A stretch of 64,000 nucleotides of DNA, from the NCBI GenBank assembly GCA_003054695.1, contig QAZA01000056.1:487646-551645 (forward strand), read 5' to 3'. Both the position numbers and the translations under genes were made by a program. The notes under the pieces were generated by a model, which did not search any database, had not been told where the DNA came from, and was given only the letters and a program-made list of their open reading frames with translations. Origin of the DNA: Verrucomicrobia bacterium LW23 (GTDB lineage: Bacteria > Verrucomicrobiota > Verrucomicrobiia > Methylacidiphilales > UBA1321). The first letter of the stretch is position 1, and the number at the start of each line of letters is the position of its first letter. Of the stretch, positions 1-7,832 are shown piece after piece.

Positions 1-58
1 AAAGCCTAAAGCCCAGGGCGTAAGCCCTGGGAAGAGTCTCGTATTGAAACCGCTCTAA
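1..58. repeat. Right-end fragment of a REP/MITE-like element, cut by the window edge
   Basis: A hairpin with arms CCCAGGGC and GCCCTGGG around GTAA (12-31) is followed directly by TATTGAAACCGCTCT (42-56). The hairpin and its AAAGCCTAAAG lead-in recur at 5350-5369 and, inverted, at 5463-5482. The second piece is the reverse complement of the left terminal repeat of the full element at 5284-5548. The copy is shorter than the 5.3 kb one because palindrome and terminus are adjacent. On the minus strand it lies 70 bp beyond the pseudopilin C stop codon and could also act as a transcript-end hairpin. Confidence 0.75.
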
Positions 59-129
59 CCGCCAGTAAGGGCGCAATTGCTGCCGGCAGTCTCGTACTCC
101 CATCAACGGGGCGATGAGATCCGACAGCT

Positions 130-1122
130 TCAGAGTGCCTTCAGCGGATAGATTCTCTGGTAGGCGCGAATTTTGGCGATGACGGACGCTGGTGCGTCTA
201 CGGACGTTGCGAAAGCGGGCGACGAAAGCTCGCTTTGCCACTTCCTGGCCATCAGCACTGGGGGATTGGCACTCAGTTCGGCAGGGGTGGGATCTCCGAG
301 GGCAGAGGCTATCTGAGCCAGCTTTGCTTTGGTAATCTGCTTTTGCGAGTACTCATCCAGCACGGCTATCGTTACTATCACAGCCGCAACGTCATCCAGC
401 GAGCTGGCGATCCTGCTTCCATCCCCGTTAACATCCTGCGTTATCGTTCCGTCCTTTTTCAGAAAGGCGATTTCCAGGCGGATCACGCCGTCGGAGAGAA
501 GCTGGTAGGTCGAATCGACGCCATCATTGTAGGAGGGCGCGGCGCCTACAACGGAGGAGAACGCATTGGTCATGCGACTGCCCGGAAGCGCCGCTCCAGC
601 GGAATCAATCGAAACCAGGATCATGGAATCGGGCTTGCCCGAGGTCGCGCCGGCCCACTTCAGCCCCTTGCCAAGTCGCTCCAGCTGGTTCTCGTTCTCG
701 CTTCCGGCGCCCGCGATGCGGTAGCCTATCAGGGCCACGCCGCTTTTATCCTGCGTCACTGTGCCCGAGCCAAACGCGGCGGGGGCCTCGCTGTAGAAAT
801 ACATGGAGTCGTTGCCATTTGCCGCGACGAAGAGGCAGTCCGCGTCCCGCAGTCTCACCCTGCGTGCCAGGTCATCGCCAATGCGGCCGAGAACCAGGCG
901 GGCCTGCCCTTCCGCGTCAAGGCGCATGCGGCTGCCCATGGCAACTTTGCCACTGCTGTTGACCAACTGCGCCACGATAACGCTGATGAGACTCAGAACG
1001 GCAAGAGCCACAAGTAATTCCGCCATACTGAACGCATTCCGAACGGACCGGGCGCGATGCGACAGAGGGGAGGGAGACACGGCAACAGCGCGGTTGCTTT
1101 CTGGATAGGGCACGGTTTTCAT
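130..1122 (-). CDS. Prepilin-like protein, Verru_Chthon cassette protein C type
   Basis: This 330-residue protein has a basic leader and a type IV prepilin cleavage motif. The predicted cut is between Ala30 and Phe31 (A/FSMAELLVAL), with the +5 glutamate at Glu35 and a hydrophobic helix at about 31-50. Length and motif fit the Verru_Chthon cassette C family, pseudopilins known from Verrucomicrobiota whose assembled structure is not characterised. The gene starts 19 bp after the stop of the type B gene and is surely co-transcribed with it. The -1 residue is Ala instead of the usual Gly, which also occurs in the D protein at 27446-28132. The globular part contains a run DVNGDGS that may bind calcium. 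No peptidase or assembly ATPase is encoded nearby, so processing must depend on genes elsewhere. Confidence 0.85.
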   Translation of the reverse strand: MKTVPYPESNRAVAVSPSPLSHRARSVRNAFSMAELLVALAVLSLISVIVAQLVNSSGKVAMGSRMRLDAEGQARLVLGRIGDDLARRVRLRDADCLFVAANGNDSMYFYSEAPAAFGSGTVTQDKSGVALIGYRIAGAGSENENQLERLGKGLKWAGATSGKPDSMILVSIDSAGAALPGSRMTNAFSSVVGAAPSYNDGVDSTYQLLSDGVIRLEIAFLKKDGTITQDVNGDGSRIASSLDDVAAVIVTIAVLDEYSQKQITKAKLAQIASALGDPTPAELSANPPVLMARKWQSELSSPAFATSVDAPASVIAKIRAYQRIYPLKAL

Positions 1123-1141
1123 TGCTGTACGCGTGGGGGGA

Positions 1142-1657
1142 TCACCACTTTTTCATCGCGGAGATTACTTCAAAAGAGCCCGTGAAGTTGGCAGGTGGGT
1201 TACTTACCTCCGGATCGGCCAAAGCAGGCCAAGTCACGAGTATCCTTACAGGAACAGCCGGCGTGTTTGCACTCCCGGCAGGTGCTGTAAACTCAACATA
1301 GACACGGTAGCGTGGAGACTCCGCCGGCAACGCATCAGCATCCACATTGCCTGTCCTGGCGCCGTTCTCGTCCAGAAAGACGGTGTGAGATATGGAGGAC
1401 GAAGCACCTGAAGCGGGGCGTTCCAGGCCAAACAGGCTGGATACGCTGCCGGGGCTGGTCGCATCAAGGTCCGCCAGCACCGTCGCCGCGATGTTGGCGG
1501 CCGCGGATTGCTGGATGGTATGTTGGTCACTTGCAATGCCGACTGGCAGCAGGGCCATAAGCGTAAGCATGCAAAACGCAATCAGGCCTATTGCAAGAGC
1601 AACCTCCGTTAAGGTGAAGCCGAGTGATCCGCCGTGTTTCTTTTTCCTGAAATTCAT
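1142..1657 (-). CDS. Prepilin-like protein, Verru_Chthon cassette protein B type
   Basis: This is a 171-residue pseudopilin. The frame stays open upstream to 1753, but the ATG at 1657 is preferred: GAAGGGG lies about 12 bp upstream, and the leader then becomes a short basic MNFRKKKHGGSLG. The predicted cut is Gly13/Phe14 (G/FTLTEVALAIG) with the +5 glutamate at Glu18, followed by a helix of about 20 residues. It is the first gene of a B-C pair. The intergenic region to the divergent LacI-family gene holds a candidate operator at 1847-1860. Family assignment rests on length, prepilin motif and pairing with type C and D genes; the major component, protein A, is not seen in the window. Confidence 0.85.
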   Translation of the reverse strand: MNFRKKKHGGSLGFTLTEVALAIGLIAFCMLTLMALLPVGIASDQHTIQQSAAANIAATVLADLDATSPGSVSSLFGLERPASGASSSISHTVFLDENGARTGNVDADALPAESPRYRVYVEFTAPAGSANTPAVPVRILVTWPALADPEVSNPPANFTGSFEVISAMKKW

Positions 1658-1846
1658 AGTACGTTGCCCCTTCATATAGCATCGGCACAATGGCGAAAGG
1701 CGTTTAGCACGGGCACAAACCAGCGGTCGAGAGCGGTGCACTGGATACGTCAAGATTCGTCTCTTGCTCGCTGTTATTTCAACTATTTCTGCCTTTCATT
1801 AATCGCAATCATGACATATGGTGAAAATAACGCGATCAGGTTCCCG

Positions 1847-1860
1847 GTTACACGATTAAC
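1847..1860. promoter_or_regulatory. Candidate LacI-family operator, site 1
   Basis: The sequence GTTACACGATTAAC is an imperfect palindrome around a central CG, as is usual for LacI-family operators. It lies 58 bp before the LacI-family start at 1918 and 190 bp before the divergent pseudopilin B start. Read on the other strand it is GTTAATCGTGTAACCGG, and the right half GTGTAACCGG is identical in site 2 (4290-4303). Confidence 0.55.
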
Positions 1861-1917
1861 TTGTCTCCTCCTCCCGGCCTTCCGTTGGTATAAAGCTGAG
1901 CCGTACTTCCTTTCCAC

Positions 1918-2961
1918 ATGTCTAACCAGCGCGTCACCCTCAAGGATATTGCAGCCAAACTGGGCATAAGCCACGCCACCGTATCCCTGGCACTCAAGAA
2001 TCACCCCCGTATTTCGGCCGAGCGCCGCCAGCAGGTTCAGATTGCCGCGGAGGAACTGGGGTACCAGCCCGATCCGATGCTTTCGTCGCTCGTGGCCTAT
2101 CGCCACAGCAAGCGCTCCGTCACTATTCACAGTGCTATCGCCTGGATCAATCACTGGGACAAACCCGGCGAACTTCGCCAGCTGCACGAGTTTGATCTTT
2201 ACTGGCAGGGCGCCTCCAAGGCTGTGGAGCGTTTCGGCTACCGCCTTGAGGAGTTTATCTGGAACCAGGACATGACTCCGCAGCGCATGGAGACCATTCT
2301 GCGAACGCGCGGCATAAAGGGGGTGCTTGTCCCGCCCCATCCCAGCCAGCCCCACTGGGAAGAGTTTCACTGGCAGGATTTTGCGGTCATCCGGTTTGGG
2401 CTCTCAATCAAGAATATTGCGTCCCACCTCGTCACGTCGGACCAGATGCAAGGCGTGTACCTCGCCACGAAAACGATAAGTGAGTACGGGTATGAGCGCA
2501 TCGGCTTCGTCATTGCGGAGCACTTCGACGCTCACCTGGGAGGGAATCACATGGCGGGATTTCAGGCGGCGCAACGCATCATTCCGCTTCGCCACGCGCT
2601 GCCGCCATTGCTGCTTCCGCTAAAACCTAATGAGCGGGAGCCATCCACCACCATGCTGAAGAAGTGGCTGGAGAAGTATAAGCCGGACGCCGTCCTGACA
2701 ACGGAACGGGCTCTTCCCAAAGCTCTCCGGGAGCTCGGCATTCGTGTGCCCCAGGATCTTGCTCTGGGCTCTACAAGCCTCTCCGACATTCCGGAAATCG
2801 GGTCCGGACTGGATCAGAACTCGGAGGAAATTGGGCGGGTAGCTGCCGAAAACGTTATCTCGCTGATCAACGCCAACGACGAGTCACGGGCCTTTATACC
2901 GCGCCGCATTCTGGTGGCCTCCACCTGGCGCGATGGGGAATCCTTGCCGCGGCGCCGCTGA
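1918..2961 (+). CDS. LacI-family transcriptional regulator
   Basis: This 347-residue repressor-type protein has a LacI helix-turn-helix at residues 5-30 (VTLKDIAAKLGISHATVSLA) and the hinge region RQQVQIAAEELGYQPDP, followed by a periplasmic-binding-protein-like sensor domain that should bind a sugar. It lies between divergent pseudopilin genes and upstream of a dehydrogenase. Candidate operators at 1847, 4077, 4290 and 17454 suggest autoregulation and control of these neighbours, which is inference. The ATG at 1918 is the only start that keeps the whole DNA-binding domain. It resembles the regulator at 26357-27388 more than the one at 14344-15465. Confidence 0.93.
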   Translation: MSNQRVTLKDIAAKLGISHATVSLALKNHPRISAERRQQVQIAAEELGYQPDPMLSSLVAYRHSKRSVTIHSAIAWINHWDKPGELRQLHEFDLYWQGASKAVERFGYRLEEFIWNQDMTPQRMETILRTRGIKGVLVPPHPSQPHWEEFHWQDFAVIRFGLSIKNIASHLVTSDQMQGVYLATKTISEYGYERIGFVIAEHFDAHLGGNHMAGFQAAQRIIPLRHALPPLLLPLKPNEREPSTTMLKKWLEKYKPDAVLTTERALPKALRELGIRVPQDLALGSTSLSDIPEIGSGLDQNSEEIGRVAAENVISLINANDESRAFIPRRILVASTWRDGESLPRRR

Positions 2962-2992
2962 GACGGGCGGCCCGCGCACGCGGCGCGCGGCT

Positions 2993-3997
2993 CTACGCGG
3001 CGATAAGCAGCAATTCGGGTGCAACCAGTCCCTGCAGCGGTTTGCCGGATAAAAAGCGAGTCAGCTCCTGCAGCACCCATTGCCCCATCCGGGAGCATTC
3101 CTTGTCCAGGCTGCCCGCAATGTGGGGGGTAAGGCAGACGTTGGGCAGATCAAACAGCTCGCAGTCGGGCGCGGGCGGCTCAGGGTCCACGACGTCCAGC
3201 ACGGCCGAGATGTCTGTCCGCTGCTTCAGGACTTCGATCATGTCGTCCTGCCGAATCACGCCGCCTCGCGCCGTGTTGATCAGCGTGGAGCCGAACTTCA
3301 TGGACGCGATGTGGCGCCCCGTAATGAGGCCGCGGGTAGATTCGCTCATCGGCGCATGAATGGAAAGCACGTCGGACTTCGCAAAAAGCTCATCCAGCGA
3401 CACCATCGTAACGTCCATCTTTGCAGCTTCCAGCTCCGTCACAAATGGGTCGAAGGCAATGACATTGACGTCCATGCTCAAAAGCCTCTTTCTCACCAGC
3501 CGACCAATCGCACCCAGCGAGAGAAGACCCACGGTGCTTCGGAAACCACCCGCGCACTTTACCTGGGGCAGTATAAAAGTGCGCTGCCGCAATGTCTCCT
3601 GCACATTACGCCGGAAGGATTTCAGCCCCAGGATAATGTGGGCAAAAGAAAACTCCGCCACGGGTATGGCGTTAATGTGGTTTGCCGTGGAAATGGGAAT
3701 ATTGCGTCGGGAAAACTCCGGGGTCACCATGTAGTTAACGGCGCCGGCCCCATAAAGCACAATGCGCAGCCGCGGCATCATGGAGAGAAAACGCTCGTCG
3801 AGTCGAGGGCCGGCCCAGCCCGAGAGCAGAATGTCCGCATCCCGAAGGACGTCCGGCCGAAGCAACGCCTCCTGAGAAGACATCACAGGGCCAAGGATGT
3901 TGACCTTGCGGGCAATGGCTTCCCTCTCTTCCTGCGCATAGATTTTGCTCCAGTCAGCAGGATCCATCACATAAACGGCATTCAAAGAGGGAAGCAT
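2993..3997 (-). CDS. D-isomer-specific 2-hydroxyacid dehydrogenase family protein
   Basis: This is a 334-residue cytosolic NAD(P)-dependent oxidoreductase of the hydroxypyruvate/phosphoglycerate dehydrogenase superfamily. The dinucleotide-binding turn is visible as GLLSLGAIGRL, the substrate arginine in LINTARGGVI, the glutamate of the catalytic pair in DVVDPEP and the catalytic histidine in LTPHIAGSL. The substrate cannot be read from sequence. The frame is open to 4201, with possible starts at 4075 and 3997. The ATG at 3997 (MLPSLNAVYVMDP) is preferred because it begins at the usual fold start and because a candidate operator at 4077-4090 would otherwise abut the start codon. It is convergent with the LacI-family gene. 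Confidence 0.88.
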   Translation of the reverse strand: MLPSLNAVYVMDPADWSKIYAQEEREAIARKVNILGPVMSSQEALLRPDVLRDADILLSGWAGPRLDERFLSMMPRLRIVLYGAGAVNYMVTPEFSRRNIPISTANHINAIPVAEFSFAHIILGLKSFRRNVQETLRQRTFILPQVKCAGGFRSTVGLLSLGAIGRLVRKRLLSMDVNVIAFDPFVTELEAAKMDVTMVSLDELFAKSDVLSIHAPMSESTRGLITGRHIASMKFGSTLINTARGGVIRQDDMIEVLKQRTDISAVLDVVDPEPPAPDCELFDLPNVCLTPHIAGSLDKECSRMGQWVLQELTRFLSGKPLQGLVAPELLLIAA

Positions 3998-4076
3998 AAT
4001 GAGCGAATGAAAAGCCAGATAGCTTTGATTCGATCGAGTGTTCCGCTGAAGAGTAAGAGAAACAAATAGTTTCATG

Positions 4077-4090
4077 GTTACACTATAAAT
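4077..4090. promoter_or_regulatory. Candidate LacI-family operator, site 4 (weak)
   Basis: GTTACACTATAAAT keeps one good half site (GTTACAC, or GTGTAAC on the minus strand) and a poor second half. It lies 80 bp upstream of the chosen dehydrogenase start. It is the weakest of the four sites and counts mainly because of its position. Confidence 0.35.
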
Positions 4091-4164
4091 CGGGATCGCA
4101 GGCAACGCCCGCCACGCGCCGCCGATCGTTCCTGTTGGATGGCTTTCGCCATCCTGGTACGGCA

Positions 4165-4220
4165 CGAGCGGTTTCGATACGCGTGTAGACGCGGTTGCCA
4201 CTGAAGCGCCAGAGGCGCGC
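4165..4220. repeat. Left-end fragment of the MITE-like element
   Basis: About 55 bp starting GAGCGGTTTCGATACGCGTG match the left end of the complete element at 5284-5339 with a few differences. Both have the TGAAGCGCCA-AGGCGCG segment. The central REP-like palindrome is missing. Immediately upstream at 4137-4154 is a separate small hairpin (GGATGGC-TTTC-GCCATCC). Confidence 0.65.
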
Positions 4221-4289
4221 GCGGCACAGGCGGTGCTGGGCTTTTGCTCACACTCTTTCCAAACGCGGCGATTGATTTATTAGCGACAG

Positions 4290-4303
4290 GTTTAACGTGT
4301 AAC
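4290..4303. promoter_or_regulatory. Candidate LacI-family operator, site 2
   Basis: GTTTAACGTGTAAC lies 63 bp upstream of the pseudopilin D start. The shared stretch with site 1 extends beyond the palindrome (CGTGTAACCGG in both), which makes a chance match unlikely. Confidence 0.55.
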
Positions 4304-4365
4304 CGGCAAACCCTTAGCATGCGCCCGGGGGACGTGTCATCATTGCTATTAACGAAAGGCAGAAC

Positions 4366-5112
4366 ATGACTACCCCTCTTATGAACTACGTCTCCTCCCG
4401 TTCCCGCTCGCAGCGCTTCAGCAAGGCCAACCGTGGATTTACACTGGTTGAACTGCTGGTCGTTATCGGTGTAATGGCTACCGTGGTAGCCTGCATGCGC
4501 CCCGCGCTCAATGCGCTCACGGCCTCCGGCAATTTTAGCCGCAACTCCTACCAGATTGCGGGAGCCCTGGAGGAGGCCCGCTCCTATGCCATGGCCAATA
4601 ACACGTACGTTTACGCGGCCTTTACCGAGCGCGATGGGATTAATTCGCAGCAAGCCGGCAAGGGACGGATGATCTTTGTCGTGCTGGCCTCGAAAGATGG
4701 CACCCGGGGGTACGATGCCGCCAACCCCACACAACTCGATCCCTCCCGCCTCACTCCGGTTTCCATGCCGGTTGTTATCACCGGGCTGCAGGTGGTGGAT
4801 TCAACCCAGTTGAGCGGCGTCGTTCAACGTCCCACAGCGCCTTCGTCCGGCAGGTATGATATGGGCGCTACCACCAGCGCAACTCCTTTCTCCAGCCAGA
4901 TAAACGGCACCGCTTACACTTTTGATAAGGTCATCCAGTTTGATCCCCAGGGCGTCGCGCGGATCCAGACTGCCTCCAGCTCGGATGACGTGCCCGTCCA
5001 GATCGAGCTTGGCCTGAAGGAAATGCGTGGCAACACGGCACCCGCTAACGCACAGGGCAGCATTATCCAGGTGGCGGGAGTCAGCGGATCAGTCAGGGTG
5101 TACCGGCAGTAA
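4366..5112 (+). CDS. Prepilin-like protein, Verru_Chthon cassette protein D type
   Basis: This is a 248-residue pseudopilin. The leader is 24 residues with several arginines, the cut is Gly24/Phe25 (G/FTLVELLVVIGV), and Glu29 is the +5 glutamate. A hydrophobic helix is followed by the segment LEEARSYAMANNTYVYAAF, matched at the same place in the other D protein of the window (27446-28132). Both proteins end in a similar sequence (VSGSVRVYRQ here, ISGACNVYRK there). It lies alone on the plus strand, about 2.7 kb from the B-C pair, after an operator candidate. A strong terminator follows at 5186. The shared carboxy-terminal motif suggests a conserved interaction surface, which is inference. Confidence 0.88.
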   Translation: MTTPLMNYVSSRSRSQRFSKANRGFTLVELLVVIGVMATVVACMRPALNALTASGNFSRNSYQIAGALEEARSYAMANNTYVYAAFTERDGINSQQAGKGRMIFVVLASKDGTRGYDAANPTQLDPSRLTPVSMPVVITGLQVVDSTQLSGVVQRPTAPSSGRYDMGATTSATPFSSQINGTAYTFDKVIQFDPQGVARIQTASSSDDVPVQIELGLKEMRGNTAPANAQGSIIQVAGVSGSVRVYRQ

Positions 5113-5185
5113 CGCGTGACGCGTTGCTCGCGTCCTGCCGATACCCGCTCGTGGCCGGCCTTTCGTTGCAATCTTCCATAGTTCC

Positions 5186-5223
5186 AGGCAGTGAGGAAAC
5201 CAGCAATCCTCACTGCCTTTTTT
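5186..5223 (+). terminator. Rho-independent terminator after pseudopilin D
   Basis: A perfect 12-bp stem (AGGCAGTGAGGA / TCCTCACTGCCT) with a 9-nt loop is followed by six T residues. It lies 73 bp downstream of the pseudopilin D stop codon. Confidence 0.92.
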
Positions 5224-5283
5224 GTGCCTTGCTCAGCGCATTTCTGATTCGCTTGCAGACGGGGTGTCTGCATCGCTCCGGCC

Positions 5284-5548
5284 AGAGCGGTTTCAATACG
5301 CGTGTAGACAAGGCCGCCTCTGAAGCGCCACAGGCGCGAAAGCCTAAAGCCCAGGGCGTAAGCCCTGGGAGGAGTCCAAATGGAATCGCGTCCTGCAGGG
5401 ACGCAACAGCTTCTGCCAGGCGATGTTGCGTTCCTTCAGAACGCTAAGGATGGTCAACCTCACCCAGGGCTTACGCCCTGGGCTTTAGGCTTTCGCGCGT
5501 AGGGCGCTTCCGATTGGGATATGTCTATACTCGTAGTGAAACCGCTCT
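5284..5548. mobile_element. MITE-like element with terminal inverted repeats and two inverted REP-like palindromes
   Basis: The ends form an inverted repeat of about 26 bp: left AGAGCGGTTTCAATACGCGT, right in reverse complement AGAGCGGTTTCACTACGAGT. The internal arms go on to share TGAAGCGCC / GGAAGCGCC, GCGCGAAAGCCTAAAG and the hairpin CCCAGGGC-GTAA-GCCCTGGG (5350-5369, inverted at 5463-5482). About 80 bp of unpaired DNA lies in the centre. No coding capacity is visible, so any movement would need a transposase in trans. Partial copies lie at 1-58 and 4165-4220. The right terminus supplies the TAG stop codon of the GH43 gene (5547-5549). Confidence 0.75.
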
Positions 5549-7700
5549 AAGGAGCTAGGGAAACCGGAGAGATACCCGCGTGGGAAGGAAGGACTTCTTT
5601 AATGCTGCCATCGCTGTTGAACTCAAGCCTGTCTATACAAACTTCGCGGTGGTAGCCTGCATCCCATCCCATACTAATCCCTTTAGGATACACAAATCGG
5701 TGGTAAACAATGTACCATTCATCTTTACCTGGAACCTGAATGACTGAGTTATGCCCGGTTCCATAAATGCCTGCTTTGGTGTCTTTTGCGATTACTATGT
5801 TATTCTGCGGAATTTCCAGAGGCCCTGTTGGGCTGGTGGAATACGCATAGCGAACACGATAATCTTCGCTGCGCGTATCGTTCTCTGACCAGAGAATATA
5901 GTAACGACCATCCCGGAAAAAGACGGTACAGCCCTCGCGAAAGGTTTTATCCGGTGTCATAATCTTGATCGTATCCTCTTTGATAGAGAGCATGTCTTCC
6001 GCCAGTTCTGCAACGGCGAGGTAAGCATTTCCCCAGTAAAGAAAGTACTTGCCGCTCTGTGGATCGCGGAAAACGGCGGGGTCGATTTGCTGTCCCCCGT
6101 TGATTCCGCTGGGTCGGCTGGAAATAACCGGACGGCCGCTGTCGCGAAAGGGGCCGGCAGGATCATCCGCTACAGCAACTCCGATCTTTTTGGCGGCGGT
6201 AAAGTAGTAGTAATAGCGGTATCCGGATAGACTTTTAGAGTCTTGTATCTCCATAATGCAGGGAGCCCAGGCATTGGCTTTTCCCCAGGAGACATCGGAT
6301 TTAAGATCAAGAATGACGCCTTCATCCTTCCAGTCCACAAGATTTGCAGAAGAGAAAGCTTTGAATGTGGTGCCGGCCCACTCCTTATAGCCGTCTGTTG
6401 TCGGATACAGATAGAACTTCCTGTTCTTTCGCGAGTATATAATATCGGGGTCCGCGTAATAGCCTTCTACTATCGGATTGTTTCGCACTTCTACAGAAAC
6501 ACGAACTGTGCGTTGAGGACTTCCGTCTGCAGATGATAACACATAGTTTACAGCTTGTTTTGAGAAATCCTGAGGCCCCGACGGAGATAACGAATAACCT
6601 GGAATAGGCTTGAACATGGGATCGAAAGCATGCAGATCAGTTCCATGCTTTACGGGAAGCATAACAGAGTCAGGAGTTGAAACAGAGTTGAGCGCTTTGA
6701 CATGAGGCGAAGTCGACTCAAGAGCAGGTAGAGGCGCCCATTTCTTGGTGAGTCGTTGATACTCATCCGCAGTAATGGGAAGGATGGAACCGTGGCGGAA
6801 CTTGAAGGGAAAGCTAAAGCCTTCAGCGGCCTCAAACTTACCTGTGGACAGATCGCTTGTAGTAAAAGGCTTATATCCGGCGCCTTTGGTGTAGTGATCC
6901 AGAATGAGGCACCATGTTGCTGGTTTGTTCCCGGAAGCTGGCTCGAGCTGATAACATTCCGGGCCTTCATATCCCTTCCATGTGGCTAAACTGAAGCCCG
7001 GCATTTCCTGCCAGTTATTCAGCAACTCGTTACTGACTTCCATCGTAATGGCGCTGTTCTTTTCATCTTTATTAAATCGATAGTACTTGTCTCCGTCACG
7101 AACTATCGTCGTGTCAATAACCGAGTCTGGCTTATCGATGTAGATAAAGGGCTCGCTGAAGGTAATGAAATCCGTCGTGCGGGCCGCCCATATACGGAAC
7201 TTGCGGTAGTTATCCGCTTTATTTTTGGAGGCCCAGAACAGCAGATAATCCCCTGTCTCCTGCGAGTAAACGGCCTCGGGCGCCCACGTACATCCTGCGT
7301 CATCCACAGACACTTTTGCGAGTCGAGGAGGGCTCCAGTTTACGAGGTCATCGGACTCCCAGATAAGGATCGACTTACTGCCTTTCTCCGAAGCCCGCTT
7401 CCAGTCCCGGTTGCGATTTATGGACAGATCAGTTGCAACAATAAAAAACTTCTTACCATCGGATGAACGGAACAGATACGGGTCGCGGGCTCCCTTTTCA
7501 CCTAACGTACTCACAAGCACGGGATCAGCACCATTCAGGGCCGTCCACCGTTTTCCGTCCTTGCTCAAAGCAAAATAGATCTGTTCAGTCATAGGAGTCT
7601 GCTCTCCCTTGAATGTGACGAAGAGATAACCTCCGTCGTGAGCCAATAGCGTTGAAGCCATGATCTGTAATATAGATAAAAGAGTGATAAATATTCTCAT
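5547..7700 (-). CDS. Secreted double-domain GH43-family glycosidase
   Basis: This 717-residue protein starts with a signal peptide (MRIFITLLSILQIMASTLLA) and carries two five-bladed propeller domains. The first, about 25-330, has the catalytic-type aspartate context GARDPYLFRS and CTWAPEA. The second, about 400-710, has GYYADPDIIYS, ANAWAPCIME, the central DPAVFRDP and the likely general acid in FREGCTVFF. GH43 enzymes act on alpha-L-arabinofuranosides or beta-xylosides; the exact substrate is unknown. The ATG at 7700 is preferred over 7718 because GGAAGG precedes it. It is the last gene of the ABC importer operon. Its base composition looks clearly lower in GC than its neighbours, and its stop codon lies in a MITE terminus. 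Both suggest later acquisition or rearrangement of the 3' end. Confidence 0.85.
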   Translation of the reverse strand: MRIFITLLSILQIMASTLLAHDGGYLFVTFKGEQTPMTEQIYFALSKDGKRWTALNGADPVLVSTLGEKGARDPYLFRSSDGKKFFIVATDLSINRNRDWKRASEKGSKSILIWESDDLVNWSPPRLAKVSVDDAGCTWAPEAVYSQETGDYLLFWASKNKADNYRKFRIWAARTTDFITFSEPFIYIDKPDSVIDTTIVRDGDKYYRFNKDEKNSAITMEVSNELLNNWQEMPGFSLATWKGYEGPECYQLEPASGNKPATWCLILDHYTKGAGYKPFTTSDLSTGKFEAAEGFSFPFKFRHGSILPITADEYQRLTKKWAPLPALESTSPHVKALNSVSTPDSVMLPVKHGTDLHAFDPMFKPIPGYSLSPSGPQDFSKQAVNYVLSSADGSPQRTVRVSVEVRNNPIVEGYYADPDIIYSRKNRKFYLYPTTDGYKEWAGTTFKAFSSANLVDWKDEGVILDLKSDVSWGKANAWAPCIMEIQDSKSLSGYRYYYYFTAAKKIGVAVADDPAGPFRDSGRPVISSRPSGINGGQQIDPAVFRDPQSGKYFLYWGNAYLAVAELAEDMLSIKEDTIKIMTPDKTFREGCTVFFRDGRYYILWSENDTRSEDYRVRYAYSTSPTGPLEIPQNNIVIAKDTKAGIYGTGHNSVIQVPGKDEWYIVYHRFVYPKGISMGWDAGYHREVCIDRLEFNSDGSIKEVLPSHAGISPVSLAP

Positions 7701-7832
7701 AGGGAAAGTACCTTCCATCAGCGGCGTTAGAAATGGTCTTGGTTCTGTTTATCGACAATAAAACACAAGGCGAAAGCATACAGGACACCGCATGTTCCGC
7801 TCCTGCCCGAAACCTTCACCCTCGCCACCTTC

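Noticed and set aside
5124..5447. Open frame of 107 codons across the MITE-like element
   Set aside because: It reads through the terminator and the palindromes; repeats of this type give spurious peptides.
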